From the NCBI GenBank assembly GCA_039583875.1, contig CM077166.1, positions 86,736,564 through 86,800,563 of the forward strand: a stretch of DNA of 64,000 nucleotides, written 5' to 3'. Within the stretch, counting starts at the first letter, position 1; every line of letters begins with the position of its first letter. This stretch comes from Platanthera guangdongensis. Lineage: Eukaryota > Streptophyta > Magnoliopsida > Asparagales > Orchidaceae. The translations under genes and the position numbers were made by a program. The notes under the pieces were generated by a model that ran no database searches, was not told where the DNA came from, and saw nothing but the letters and a program-made list of their open reading frames with translations. This document shows, piece by piece, positions 41,883-53,423 of this stretch.

Positions 41883-44841
41883 ATGGTCGTCTCTGTTTCT
41901 GTTCTAGCCGCAATGAAATTCGATGCTGGATTTGATATAGACATGGAGTCCTTCAGCACCAGTGATCAGGTTTTTCAAGATATTCTGGAACTATTCAAGG
42001 AGCAGAAGCTTGTTACCATCATGTCGACAAGAATCAAGTTGGCTGCTGATGAGATTAAGGAGTGGGTCTATACTGCCCACAACCAGGACCAAAACACAGT
42101 GGTTGGTTCAATTTTTGGAACTCAGGTACCTTTGACTCCTGCTATTCTGACAGATGTTTTTGAACTAAGTTCTGGAAGAGATTCTACTGAATTGTCTGGA
42201 GAGGAATTTTCTGATTTACTTGCAAGAATGGGTCACTCTGATGCTAACCCTAGCAAACTGCTGAAAAAGAACCTAGCTGTGGAATACAGGTTCTTAGCTG
42301 ATGTAGTAGGAAAGGTTTTGCTGGCCAAGCATTCAGCACATGATACTATCTCTAGGCATCAGCTATGCTTGATGGGAGCCATTGTGGACAAGAAATAGTT
42401 GAACTGGGGAGAGGTCTTCTTTGACCTGATTAAGAAGAAAATAAATAAGAATTTTGTGAATTTTGGGCGGATCCTAGGGCTCTTTCTTCAACACAGATGC
42501 CCTGCCCTGCTAGTCTCCTCTAGGATGCATATCAATACCTCAAAGAGGCTATCCTGTGCCCTCTTTGGCAAATGGGACATGCAGATAACAAAGCCCAGCA
42601 GGCCCTCTGCAAGCACAACTTCAGGCACAAGGACTCTTGCAGTCTCTTCCCCTCAAGTCTCTGCCCCTGCAGATGACTTGCCTGCAGCTTCTCCTCCTCC
42701 TCCTCCAATTTCATCTCCACCAGTAACATCCACCACTCAAACTCCATCCACAATCATTATTTCTAGCCCATCTCCAACATCAATTCCATCTCCAATCCAA
42801 ACTCTTCCAATAACAGAAGAAATATTCCACCCATTACACCACTACCCTCCACCAGACATTGACACATCATCCAACATTCCATCATTCAATCTTCTTGATG
42901 ATTCCTTAATGGATGATTCACCCTCATCCCCTCCTGATCTACCCTCTACATCCACATCATATCAACAACTTCTACAAGATATCATTGATCGACCCTCTTT
43001 CACACCCTCTATCTCCATCCCACTGTCTTCCATTTCCACAATCCCCACACCTCAACCATCACTTCTACCATCCACCAGTCCACCAACATCACCAGTTGCT
43101 CCACCATCCCTCTCTACCTCTGCTCCAGTCCCTGCTGAGTATGTAGACATTCCAGCCCTAGCTGACCAACTGTATGAACTGATAGCTCCCAGGCTCTCAC
43201 TTCTACTGGAGACCTCCTTGGCTCCCCTTCTTCAGTCAGTTGCAGCCCTCTCTGCCAGTCTAACTTCTCTCTTTCCTCAGGCAATCCCTTCATTTGGGTG
43301 CCTTGATCCAGCTGTATCTAAATCCAGGCAGGGGGAGATGCCTCATGAAGATGTGAGATTGCCTGCTGCTGCTGCTGTTACCTTAGTTCCTGCTGCTGCC
43401 ATTTCTTTAGTCTCTGCTGCTGCTGCTGTCTCTTCACCTCAAGCTCCAGTATCAACACCACCTCTAGTTGCTGTCTTCTCAGTGGACCTCAGGTCCTTAT
43501 TATCAGTTTTTGATTCAGTCTATTTCAGCTGTCTTCGAGTGAGTAATGCAGTCCAACCCTAAGAGGATCTCTCTAAGGCCATTGTGCCATTTTCAAGCTG
43601 TGATTCCAGCATAGTTAGCTCCTATATATCCTCCATATATACTGCTGAGCCTTCTGGTTCCAGTGATGCTGCTGCTACTCCTGCTGAAAATATTGTTGAT
43701 GTTTCTGTTGCTGCTCTAGTTACTGCTGACACTACTGCTGCTATATCTTTTGAAAGTATTGCTCCAGAAAGCTCTGTGTCTGTTGTTACTACTGCTACTA
43801 CAACAACTCCTGTTGTTACTAGTGTTGTATCTGCTGCTGCTACAACTGCTGTTTCATCTGCTCCAACCCAACTTCAGAAAGATTATCTGAAAAAGATTGA
43901 TGCTTTATATGATGAGCAAAGCTCTGAAAGTGATGAATTTAGGACTGATTCTGATGATTCTTCTGCCACTATAGCCAGGAAAAGAAAGGCAAGGAGCAAA
44001 GCTATGAAAAGGGTGCCTCCATCCAAAGTCAAAGACACCAATGAAATTCCCTACTACATCCTTCATGACTGCCCCATTACTGAACATTGGATGCAGTATT
44101 CCAAGAACCAACTTAAGGCTATGAAGAAGAAGAGGAAGTATGAGAAAGGAACTTCTCAGTTTCATCATCATCATCCTCCTCCACCACCACCTCCTGATGC
44201 AGGTGCAGGTGGAAGCTCAGCTACTCATCCTTCTGCTAGAAGTCAAACCCCCTATCAGCCTCATGCAAGTTCTCAATATAGGGGAAGCCAGTCCAGAGGT
44301 TCTCAGTCAAGAAGAGGAAATTATAGAGGAAGCCAGAGGGAATTCCAAGTCTATTCAAAAGGCTATTCTAGAAAACACCCTTACTCTAGGGAATGACAAG
44401 CTTCATCAGATACAACTTCAGGCCCCTTTCCCTATAAGTTGAAAGAAGTAGTCTCATCCAGAGCTCCTCCAAATAATCCATCCAACAGATAAGAGCCTCC
44501 AGTGCCCTTTGAAGATACAGAAAATAATCCTACTGCTTGGACTGCCAAAATGAAAGAATTAGCTGCCTTGGATCAAATCAAGAAAGCAAAAGAGCAATGC
44601 AAGGACACCTCAAGCTTTACTATACTGTCTGAACAAAGAAAAAAGGGAACTGGAAAGATATGCCTCAAGCAAATTCTTTGATTCTGAAAGATATATGGAA
44701 CTGCACCCTGAAGCTGTGGTACCAAGGCCCAAACAACAAACTTCTCTAGGTGTAGCAGATGACAGAAGGTCAAAGAAAGAAGCTCTTAATCCTAATAGAG
44801 CAATCAAACTTATAAAGAGTAAAGGAGAAAGAATAATTCTG
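41883..44841 (+). pseudogene. ORF3 of Sirevirus A
   Basis: The ATG is inside the E target site. The product parallels C's ORF3: MKFDAGFDIDMESF, then the conserved LLKKNLAVEYRFLADVVGKVLLAKHSAHDTISRHQ ... VFFDLIKKK...FGRILGLFL ... NTSKRLSCALFGKWDMQI, a long Pro/Ser/Thr-rich linker (42.6-43.5 kb), an Ala/Val/Thr-rich stretch, a KKIDALYDEQSSESDE acidic patch, PYYILHDCPI..HWMQYSKNQ and a His/Pro/Gly/Arg-rich tail. In-frame stops at 42396 (TAG; Gln in C), 43560 (TAA) and 44394 (TGA). After 44400 the frame shifts repeatedly. Confidence 0.85.
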
Positions 44842-44988
44842 TAAGGTGACAAATATTCTGATTTCTGATTTCTGTCTGAGATATTATATCTATGATTCTG
44901 CTATGTTGTTGTTTATTGTTGTTGTGTATGTTGTTTTTAATTTCTCAAATTTCTGTAAATAGTAATCCTAACCCAAATAGGGGGAGAT
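44842..44988 (+). other. 3' UTR and polypurine tract of Sirevirus A
   Basis: AT-rich; ends AAATAGGGGGAGAT (44975-44988) before the LTR's TGTTGG. Confidence 0.8.
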
Positions 44989-45161
44989 TGTTGGAACACC
45001 CTATTACTAATTTGGGTCAGGATCACTATGTCTTTAGGAAACTTGTTTTTGACCTCATTGTATAGATCTAAAGGTCAATTAGAATTGAGTCTAAGGGTTA
45101 GTAGTTAGGTTTGGAAGCTGCCCTCAAGACCAAGGTTTTTTTGTTTGGAGACTAAGTCATT

Positions 45162-45450
45162 TCGTCGAGCTCAGTACGACGAATCGTCGAACTCCAATCG
45201 ACGATCGTCTAGCTCAACTTCGACGGATCGTCGAACTCCATTCGACGATCGCAGAGCTCAACTTCAACAAATCGTCGAACTCTATTCGACGATCTTCGAG
45301 CTCAGTTCGACGATCTTGACTCCAGTATTGATTCTCTATCACTGAGCTCAGTTCGACGATAGTTGAGCTCAGATCGACGATCTCTGTTGCTCTCTAAGTC
45401 CAATTCGCTGAGCTCAGTTCGACGATAGTAGAGCTCAGTTCGTCGTTTTT
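45162..45450 (+). repeat. TCGTCGA..TCGACGA palindromes in A LTR
   Basis: About ten units such as CGTCGAGCTCAGTTCGACGA and TCGTCGAACTCCATTCGACG, spaced 10-25 bp apart. Confidence 0.85.
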
Positions 45451-46152
45451 CTGAAGAGTTAAATGACTTTCAAGATTCAAATTCAGAACAGTTAAGGAGT
45501 TATTATCAGCAATTAATTCAGAAGATTTGCTAGCCGTTTTCACTTATTCTGGACTAAGTTTCAAGGGATTATCAAGAAATGTTTCTTTGGACTTTCCCCC
45601 AGAAGACAATTGCAATTAAGGAGTCAATTAATGACAGGCTAACGACTATTCTTGACAGAGGATCATTTTTTATTCAGAACAAAGTAATAAAATACAAGAT
45701 TTTTGAAGATCTCTCAGACAGGACAGATAAGCAGAACAAGAAAAAACAAGAATAATTCATTCTCTACAAAAACATTTCTCTGGAACAACATCTTTCTCAA
45801 CACCAACTATTCACAAGAGAAAAAGGAAAAGAGTTGTAGACATTCTCTATCTAAAAGAATTCATACAAGAACACACAACCAAGGAGATCAAACAACTGAA
45901 ATCTTCAGATCTCTTGTGATTCAAGTGTTCAAGGCCAACATCATTCAAGACTCCAGACACCTAACATTTCAGCTGTTGCTGAAATCATCAATTGCTGGAG
46001 ATCAATTTCTGAAGGCCTATCACCCAACAGCAAAGCTTCATTTCCTGAACATCTCAAGAACTCAGGGGGAGCTTTGACAACATCATATCCACATAGTCTT
46101 CTCAGCTGCTTTGAGAAAGAGAAGACTTCCATAACTCTCTCATCCCCATCTC

Positions 46153-46158
46153 TATAAA
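46153..46158 (+). promoter_or_regulatory. TATA box of Sirevirus A LTR
   Basis: TATAAA in CATCTCTATAAAGGGTTT. It lies about 700 bp after the palindromes. Confidence 0.5.
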
Positions 46159-46441
46159 GGGTTTTTCAAACTCCCTCCAAAAGTTTGTGTGTGGTTTTTG
46201 AGCACCTTATCAAAAGCTCATTGGTGGCAAGACACCTGATCAAAAAATCTGATTTGGTTTTTGAGCACCTTATCAAAAGCTCATTGGTGCCCAGGACACC
46301 TAATCAACTCATCCTGTAGTGGATTCCTACCTAGGGTGGTAGAAGAGTGGATGTACAAAAGTTTAGGGGAACCACTATAGCTCCTTGTGTCTTCTGGCTT
46401 GCTTATCTTTATTTTTGTTTCTGGCTGTGATCTGTGATCCG

Positions 46442-47005
46442 TGACTGAAATCCTGGTGTCAACACAAGTTGGTGTCGACTGAAATCCTGGTGTCGACACA
46501 AACTGTCTGGTGTCGACACAAACCCTAAGTGTCGACACAGATTCTCTGAGTCCAGAAATCATCGAGTAGAGAATAGCATTCGTCGACCTGAGAAGCTGTG
46601 AACTTGAGGTCCAAGTTCGTCGAGCTCAGAATATAATAAGTCGACCGAAGCATGAATCTAGACTTAGAAAAATTTGAAGTCCTTCTGACTTTGACTTGAT
46701 GTAGAAACTGAATTTTCGTCGAACAGAGAACATAGATCGTCGAGCTCAGCACTAAAAATTATCTTACGATCGTCGAGCGCAAAACTCCTTTCGTCGAGCT
46801 CAGTTCGACGAACGTCGAACTCATTTTACTTATCCTTGAAAACTTGTGAGTCTGGAGTTTCTGAGGGTCTTGATGAAAGCTGGTCCATCTAGAGTTGAGC
46901 CTAAGGACTTAACCTAGACTCTAGGACACAAAATGACCCTGGCTATACATGATGGGTCACATCCTAAGGTAGTGAACCTAGCCCAAATCAACTAGGGATC
47001 CAACA
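46442..47005 (-). repeat. 3' LTR fragment of Sirevirus C
   Basis: 564 bp matching the 60130-60747 end of the 5' LTR (GTGTCGACAC and CGTCGAGCTC motifs, then GGGATCCAACA). It starts abruptly next to A's LTR in the opposite orientation. Confidence 0.8.
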
Positions 47006-47186
47006 ATCTCCCCCTATTTGGGTGAGGTCACTAACAGAGACTCAAGAAAAAAACAAAGCAAGAGAAGAGATATATCTGGCAGAGAATTATAACACATGCA
47101 ACAGATATATATATACACACAGCTTTGTTTAACAGATAGCACAGTTTAAAAACAAATAACAGACAGAAATTAAAACAAGAAAAATT
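47006..47186 (-). other. Polypurine tract and 3' UTR of Sirevirus C
   Basis: Minus strand CCCAAATAGGGGGAGAT (47006-47022) beside the LTR; the remainder is AT-rich and non-coding. Confidence 0.75.
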
Positions 47187-48556
47187 ACTTCTTTGGCTTC
47201 TTCTGCTGAGGTTGGTCTTTTGCTTTCTTTTCTCCTGACTTCTTGAAAATGATTTCTCTGTTAGGATTTTGAGCTTGATCCACTGTCATGGTCATATCAG
47301 CTGCCCCAATATTTTTCAATGATGTAGCCCTGGGGACAACTGCTTCTGGGTGACGTTTCATGTAATCATCAACATTAAATAATTATTACCTTTGTCAAAT
47401 CTTTTCAGCTCTTCCTTTCTATACTTTGACATTGTTGAAAGACCAGAAATATCTTTTCCTTCTGCTTTGGCTTTATTTATCAAAGAAATACCAATCAACT
47501 CTTGGTACCTAGCCATTTTTGCAGTATTAGCAGTCTCTGGATCTTCAAAAGGAATTGGAGGGGAGTCTGGCTTCTTTGGGCTTTCAGCTTTTTGTACTTT
47601 AGAACTTTGTTGCTGCTGCTTATATTGACTACCTGAGGAAGAAGGCCTCTATTGGCTGCTTCTAGAAGATCTCCCTGATTGTTTTTGATAAGTTTGCATT
47701 GTGGCAGATCTCTGGGAGCTGGAGCCACTGGCACCAGCTGCTGGAGGAGGAGGAGGAGGATCTTTCCTGTATCTGTGCACTGGAGGAGGGGAGTATCTCC
47801 TGCTTCTCTTTCTATCTTTCTGCTGGTTTTTGGAGAGCCACATCCATGCTGGCATTCCCTTATATAGAGTCACATTGTGCAGAATATAATAGGCAGTGTC
47901 TGCAGTGGGATTTGTCTTGGGAGGAGGAGCAGCCTTTCTCTTCTTTGCCAACAATCTCTTTTTCCTGTTAGCTGCATCCTCATCAGAATCAATTTCATCA
48001 TCATCAGATTCTGAATCCTGAGGGGTATCATACAATGAATCCAAAGCTTTTAAAGCTTTATCAGAAACAACAACTTTTGCCGGAGGAGGGGCAGAAGGTT
48101 CAGGAATAGGGGTATCAGCAACTAGATAAGAAATATCTGTATAAGATTCAGAAACACAAGAGACAGAGCTTTTAGCTACTTCCTTATTCTCTTCTTCAAT
48201 GTCTGCCTGAATAAGCTCATCTAGAGTAGTCATTAGAGAGTCATCCATAATGAAATCTCGTGCTAAAACTGGCACTGATGTATCTTCTGGAATGACTTTG
48301 GAGCTAGAGGCAGAGAGAGCAAAATTGTCACAGAGTTGCTTAGCAACTGCTGGACTAGCTGGAGAGGTATAAGGTACCATAGACAAATGAGGCTTAGAGA
48401 AATCTGCTGCAGGGAATTTCATATGTACAGAGTAAAAACTTCTCAACAAAACTGATAAATTCACTATGGGATTTAAATAAAAATCACCAATAGGAGTTAT
48501 TTGAGCAACTGACTCATCCAGATCAATGTCAGTATCCATAAATTGAATTAACGCAG
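47187..48556 (-). pseudogene. ORF3 of Sirevirus C, C-terminal part
   Basis: Continues the frame from 51606 after the solo-LTR insertion. 48550-47650 is open (DTDIDLDESVAQITPIGDFYLNP ... acidic QDSESDDDEIDSDEDAANRKKR ... TAYYILHNVTLYKGMPAWMWLSKNQ ... Pro/Ser/Arg tail). After a frameshift at about 47640 the rest reads in other frames (PPIPFEDPETANTAKMARYQELIG; DDYMKRHPEAVVPRATS) and ends at TAA 47187-47189. The YYILH motif and the basic low-complexity tail are shared with A. Confidence 0.82.
48552..48556 (+). repeat. Target site duplication CGCAG, left of solo LTR
   Basis: CGCAG at 48552-48556 and 51606-51610. Confidence 0.85.
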
Positions 48557-48727
48557 TGATGAGTTGTAAATATACCTAATTTTATGTACATTACTTAAGT
48601 CGTTTTATTTAATTTTTGTCATTTCTACTTGTTTTTATTCAATAAAATGCTCCTATTTTTGTAAATATTATACTAACTTGCTTTATTTTATTTTTCAGTG
48701 AAAAAAGTCAAAATCTGCAAAAAAAAT

Positions 48728-49175
48728 GACATGTCACGCCCGTGACATATTGGTCACGCCCGTGACCAGGGCGTGACAGCTCAAAATCCCGAAAAGAAGC
48801 CAATGTTGAAGATAAAAGCCTGACACGCCCGTGTTCCATAATTCGACACGCCCGTGTCAATCTGACACGGGGCGTGACCCAGCCGTGTCCATCCCGCTTG
48901 ATAATTTCAACTCAACTTTCGTCGAACCCAAGAGGGACACGCCCGTGTCCGATGTGCGCCACGCCCGTGTCCGCCCCGACAAACTGCCGCCGGCGAATCC
49001 CGAAGTCAACATCGCCTTAAAGCGCCGAATGACACGCCCACCGTCACGCCCGTGACCCTGGGGCGTGACCGCCGCGTTTTCGGCCGGAGAGTCAAATCGC
49101 CGTCAAATCCGTCAGGTCGCCGAATCCCGCGGTAAATAGTGCTGACACGCCCCCCGACACGCCCGTGTCGGAGGG
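48728..49175 (+). repeat. GACACGCCCGTGTC motifs in the solo LTR
   Basis: Roughly ten copies of CACGCCCGTG(A/T)C and its complement-like GGGCGTG forms within 450 bp upstream of the TATA box. It is comparable in layout to the Tekay ACACGGCCGTGT array. Confidence 0.85.
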
Positions 49176-49197
49176 CGTGTACTTGGAAATTTTTGCC

Positions 49198-49205
49198 TAT
49201 AAAAA
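49198..49205 (+). promoter_or_regulatory. TATA box of the solo LTR
   Basis: TATAAAAA in TGCCTATAAAAAGGC, immediately after the palindrome array; sets the + orientation of the LTR. Confidence 0.65.
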
Positions 49206-50292
49206 GGCAGCTGCTGTATGAGTTAAGGGTTCCAAAAAAATCCGAACCATTTTGATGTATAAGGGCTGCCGTTAGAGCTGCTTTAGTGCTATGTAAGGAT
49301 TCTCTTTCCCCCTTTTTGAATTTAGTTTGTTTAAGCTCCTGTAATCAACTTCTTTTATTAATAAAATAGATATTTTTCTCATCCTCATATGCTCTGAATT
49401 TTCTCTAAAGGCCTCCTTTACTTCAATCTTATACACTTTCATGTTTTAAAACGCAAATGTTCTCGTTTTCTTTCCAAATATAACAAAACTTATAGCCGTT
49501 ACTATGCCGATTTTCATTCTCACTCTTTAAATTTGGTTAGATTTAGGATTTTCATACTTTAAAAAGCATTCTTATGAACTTGTTAAACTTAAAAAAGGTG
49601 ATTTTCACCTCTCTTAACTTAGCTTTTACTTTGTTTTAACTATAAAACTAATGCTTCTTTTTAGCTTACTCCCTCTTTTTAATTCATTTTACAAGGCTAT
49701 AGTAATGTATAAATTGTTATTTTTATTATTCATCAACTTGCATTTTAAGTAGTTACAAAAAATATTTTCGCTCGAACAATTTTTATTTTCTCTTTTTTAG
49801 CATTTCTATCAAAATCTAACGGTAAAAATGTAACCGTTTTAATTTTTCGGGCACTTGCCCTTCTCACTTTAATTTGAAAACTTTTTGCTCAAACAATTTT
49901 TATTTTTTTGCATTTCTACTGCATTCCAGCGGTAGAAATGCAGTCATTTTAATTTTTCGATAACTTTGATTTTTGCAATTATTTTAGCACGAGTGTGTGC
50001 GTGTATGAGATATTTTTCACCTCCTAGGTTAAATTATGCAAGTGTGTGTGTTTGTGTTTATTTATGTCGAGTGCGTGAGTAGTTACTTTCAAGTAGAGTG
50101 CGTGTGTTGTTTTTATTTTTCCGCCTACTCATTTGAGTTAATTGGCTGGATTTTATTCAAGTAGAGTGCGTGTGTTGTTTTATTTTTCCGCCTACTCATT
50201 TGAGTTAATTGGCTGGATTCGATTTAAGCAAGTGTTTTCATTTTTTATTTTTCCGCCTACTCACTTGAGTTAAATGGCCGGTCTGTATTTTC

Positions 50293-50628
50293 AGTCCTAC
50301 TCGTTTGAGTAGGACTTGTAATTTTCAATCTTTATTTTTTTCCGCCTACTCACTTGAGTTAAATGGCTGGATTTGATTTTCCGCCTACTCGCTATGAGTT
50401 AAATGGTCGGACTGTATTTTGATGTAAATATTTAAGAAAGCCCTGTAATCGCATTTATTTTCTCCTACTCGTTTGAGTAGGACTCGCTTTCATTTCAGTC
50501 CTACTCGTTTGAGTAGGACTTGCAATTTTCAGCTTTAATTTTTCGCCCCCACTCGTTTGAGTGGGACTTGCAAATTTCAATTATGCACTTTTCAGCTTTT
50601 ATTTCCCGCCCCCACTCGTTTGAGTGGG
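50293..50628 (+). repeat. Repeated GTTT-loop hairpins with covarying stems
   Basis: Stem AGTCCTACTC, loop GTTT, stem GAGTAGGACT at 50293-50316 and 50497-50520; a slightly shorter one is at 50463-50482. At 50548-50565 and 50611-50628 the stems are CCCACTC/GAGTGGG: both arms changed together. Degenerate relatives (CCTACTCATTTGAGTTAA) start at about 50120. All lie downstream of the TATA box, so they would be in RNA. Confidence 0.85.
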
Positions 50629-51605
50629 ACCTGCAAATGTCAATTATGCAATTTTCTCTTATGTGTAAATTAGTTTTATTTCTTCCTTTTGTTATATGTT
50701 TGAATGAGTGCGGGTGTGTTTATTTGTAATAACTTTTCTAAAATTAGGTTATTTTGCTTTTTTTTCTTATTTTCTTTATAACCTTTCAGCGAATAGTTTA
50801 GGACGCTCGCATAACCAAACATACAAGCTTTCCCCATTCCGATGAGTGGCTAATTTCTTTTAGCCCTCGGTATCGAAGAGCTTTGGGATCTAAAATGTTT
50901 TAAATAACCAAATGTCTAATTTTTCAATTTAATTAAAAACTTAAGGTTTACCCGGGTTAACGACGCGTAGACCCACATATCGATGTGTGGGCTCTATTTC
51001 CGTTATCCATACGCTAGCTAGCCGAGAGGCCGTGCATATGGACAGATCACCCCTGGGTAGATAGAGTTCCGCACTAACCCTCGAGAGAGGAGGCGCGCTA
51101 ACTCTACCGGATCGGGTTCCCCACCCAATAGCGGGGTTCTTAGCGTACTGCGGGCATTAAGGGGAATCCTTCGTCGGACGAGAGCCCGGTCGAATAGCCT
51201 TAATGTCTAGGTGAGCGATATTCCTAGAGATAGGTGAGCTCATTATTTTTAACCTCCACGGCCAAGTTTCCGCATTAATTAAATTGAAACTTTAGATATC
51301 TAGTTATTCAAATCTATTTTTAATCCTAACGCAATTCGATACCGGGAGTTATCTCTTCATCGTCTACTTTCTTAAAATCTATTTTCGTTCTTATTTTACT
51401 TAAAACCCTCAACTTCTATTTCGGTAAAATAATAGTGTTTTCGGAGGAGTAGGGGTAATCAACCCGTTCCCGGGAATAATACGACCTCGGTATTCTCCCG
51501 AATATCGAGTACTACTTGCGATAGGTGCACTTGCCTACCCTAGCAAGCCCGCGGCGATCGACTCACTGAACCAACCACAGTAAGAGTCTGTTCGCGGGCC
51601 AATCA

Positions 51606-53023
51606 CGCAGACATCTCAGCATCAAAGTCTGTCAAAATAGGTGTATCCTCAGCTGAATCTGAATCTGCTGGAGAGGGAACTGTTGTGACTGCTGCTGTTG
51701 TATCTGCATCTGCTGCAACTTCATCACAGAGCATATCCCCCTGCCTGGGTTCAGGAATACCTGGAGCCAGGCCCATAGATGAAGAGGGGACAGCAGAGAG
51801 AAGAGATATCTGGGCAGATAAGGAATCAATGGAGGTCAAAGGAGGTGTAATGGCCTCTTGGATCAAAGATTTAATGAGAGGTGTGAGCAAAGGAATGAGG
51901 GTAGATGGATCAAATGGGGAAGGGGAAGGGGATGGATGGGAGGAGGAATAACAGATGGAGTGGTGGCATCTAGCATGATTGTATCTGATGGTATATGATA
52001 AGATGGGATGGTGGATAAGTGTGGAGGAGGAGGAGACTGAGGAGGTGTAGGAATAGGAATGTCGAGAGGGGAATCTGGAGGAGTGGGTTGATGATCAACT
52101 TGCAAGGGGGAAGATGGAGGTGGAGATGGAATGTTTGTCAGGTCAAGTGGTGGAGATGGAGGTGGGGTAGGTACATGAGGAGGTTTCTTTGGCGTAAGAG
52201 GTGCTGGAATAGATGGTTGAGATGGAGGAACCTCTTCAACAGGGTGGGGAGCGGCCTTTACAGCCCTTGTGCTCTCAGAAGTTTGGAGGGAGGAGGAAGA
52301 AGCCTTTGAGGGCTTGGAGATGGTCCTCTCCCACCTGCCAAACAGAGCGCAAGTGAGGCGCTTGCTGGCGTTTATGGAGATGGTCGGGGAGACCATACAC
52401 TCAGCAGCCTTCTCCTTGAGAAATATACCCAATATTCTGCCAAAGCAAACTTCCTTTTTGTTGTTCTTCTTCTTGATCAATTCAAAGAACACCTTACTCC
52501 AATCAACCTGTCGCTTATTCACTACTGCACACATTATCAGAAATTGGTGACGGGTGATATAGTCGTGAGCAGAGTGCTTGGCCATCAGAATCTTTCCCGT
52601 AATATCTGCCAGAAATTGGTAGGCGGCGGATAATTGCTTTTTCAACAACTTATTAGGGTTGTTCGCAGAGAAACCCATTAGTTTCAGCATATCACTGAAT
52701 TCCTCAGAATCCATTTCCAGATTGTCTTCTCCTTTCACTAATCCAAATATTTCAGTGAGAACTGCGGGAGAGAGGGAAACAGCAGTGTTCTCTATATTGC
52801 CGGTCAAAATATCTTCGTCAAAAACTGTAGATGTATATACCCATTCCCGTATTTACGTTCCATGAAGTTTGATGCGCCTGATCATGAAGTCCTTTAAACT
52901 AAGTTCTTCCAGTAGTTCCAAGATGTAAAGGAAGATGGGGTCAGAGTGTTGAAACGACTCAAAATCCATGTCGAATCCTGTGTCAAACTTCATTGCAACC
53001 AAAGCACCTGAGGGAATCGCCAT
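51606..53023 (-). pseudogene. ORF3 of Sirevirus C, N-terminal part
   Basis: ATG at 53023 (MAIPSGALVAMKFDTGFDMDFESF). A premature TAA lies near 52853-52855. Then the conserved block LLKKQLSAAYQFLADITGKILMAKHSAHDYITRHQ ... VFFELIKKK...FGRILGIFL ... NASKRLTCALFGRWERTI, then a Pro-rich linker with a frameshift near 51.9 kb. The continuing frame reaches the solo LTR at 51606. Seven nt before the ATG is TGTTTTTCGTGCAG. Confidence 0.85.
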
Positions 53024-53423
53024 TGATGTCCTGCACGAAAAACACAGAGAGAAACGGCGATCAAGAGCAAGGAACTGAAAGCGCGGGATGGAGGTCGAAG
53101 AAAACCTAGATATAAGATTTTCAGAATATGAATCGACAAACTCTGTTTCCGCGAAAAAGAAAAATTCTTCGAACTGAGCTCAATGAAATAAATTATAGAC
53201 AGATAATTCGTCGATCTTATCCAGAAGAATCGAAAACAGTTCGTCGAACTCCGTTCGACGAAATGTCTTCTGAAGCAAAGTTCGTCGATCTTTGGTCGAT
53301 GGAAATTGTTCCCTTACACAGAGAATTCGTCGATCTCCGTTCGACGAGAATCTCTCAAACTTTCCGTAATTCGTCGAACTCCGTTCGACGAACTCTAGAA
53401 AATTCGTCGAATGCAGACAGAAA
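53024..53423 (-). other. pol-ORF3 spacer of Sirevirus C with 3' splice-site match
   Basis: Contains TCGTCGAACTCCGTTCGACG palindromes (53150-53420). On minus, GTTTCTCTCTGTGTTTTTCGTGCAG ends at 53031, then 7 nt, then the ORF3 ATG. No gene. Confidence 0.65.

Larger units (their letters stand above)
3728..46441 (+). mobile_element. Sirevirus-type copia element A, 5'-truncated, with three later insertions
   Basis: Order on + is gag (3728-5261), protease-integrase-RT (5278-7062), RT-RNase H (24123-25495), spacer, ORF3 (41883-44841), polypurine tract and 3' LTR (44989-46441, truncated). It is cut by copia B (7063-24122, which itself holds a Tekay element) and by the tandem array E (26001-41882). 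Removing these and one copy of each duplication leaves about 9.76 kb. The pol frame is continuous across the B insertion site. Many in-frame stops show it is dead. It has no 5' LTR. It belongs to the same family as C (46.4-60.7 kb) on the other strand. Confidence 0.85.
44989..46441 (+). repeat. 3' LTR of Sirevirus A, 3'-truncated
   Basis: Starts TGTTGGAACACC. TCGTCGAAC/TCGACGAT palindromes at 45162-45450, TATA (TCTATAAAGG) at 46152-46160, a local 70-bp duplication at 46190-46300 (GAGCACCTTATCAAAAGCTC twice). Similarity to the inverted C LTR stops at about 46441, which matches C position about 58915, so about 150 bp of its 3' end are missing. Confidence 0.8.
48557..51605 (+). mobile_element. 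Solo LTR (probably gypsy), inserted in ORF3 of C
   Basis: 3049 bp, begins TGATGAGTTG, ends CCAATCA, flanked by the 5-bp duplication CGCAG, with no internal coding region and no second LTR. Removing it plus one duplication copy (3054 bp, a multiple of 3) restores a continuous ORF3 frame in C. Features in order on +: CACGCCCGTG array (48728-49175), TATA (49198-49205), a long AT-rich R-U5 with hairpins (50100-50630), and a GC-richer 3' part (50940-51600). A large gypsy LTR of the Tekay or Tat/Ogre kind is the best guess. Confidence 0.85.

Noticed and set aside
48831..49055. 74-codon frame in the solo LTR
   Set aside because: Runs through the CACGCCCGTG array; no homology and a repeat-driven composition.
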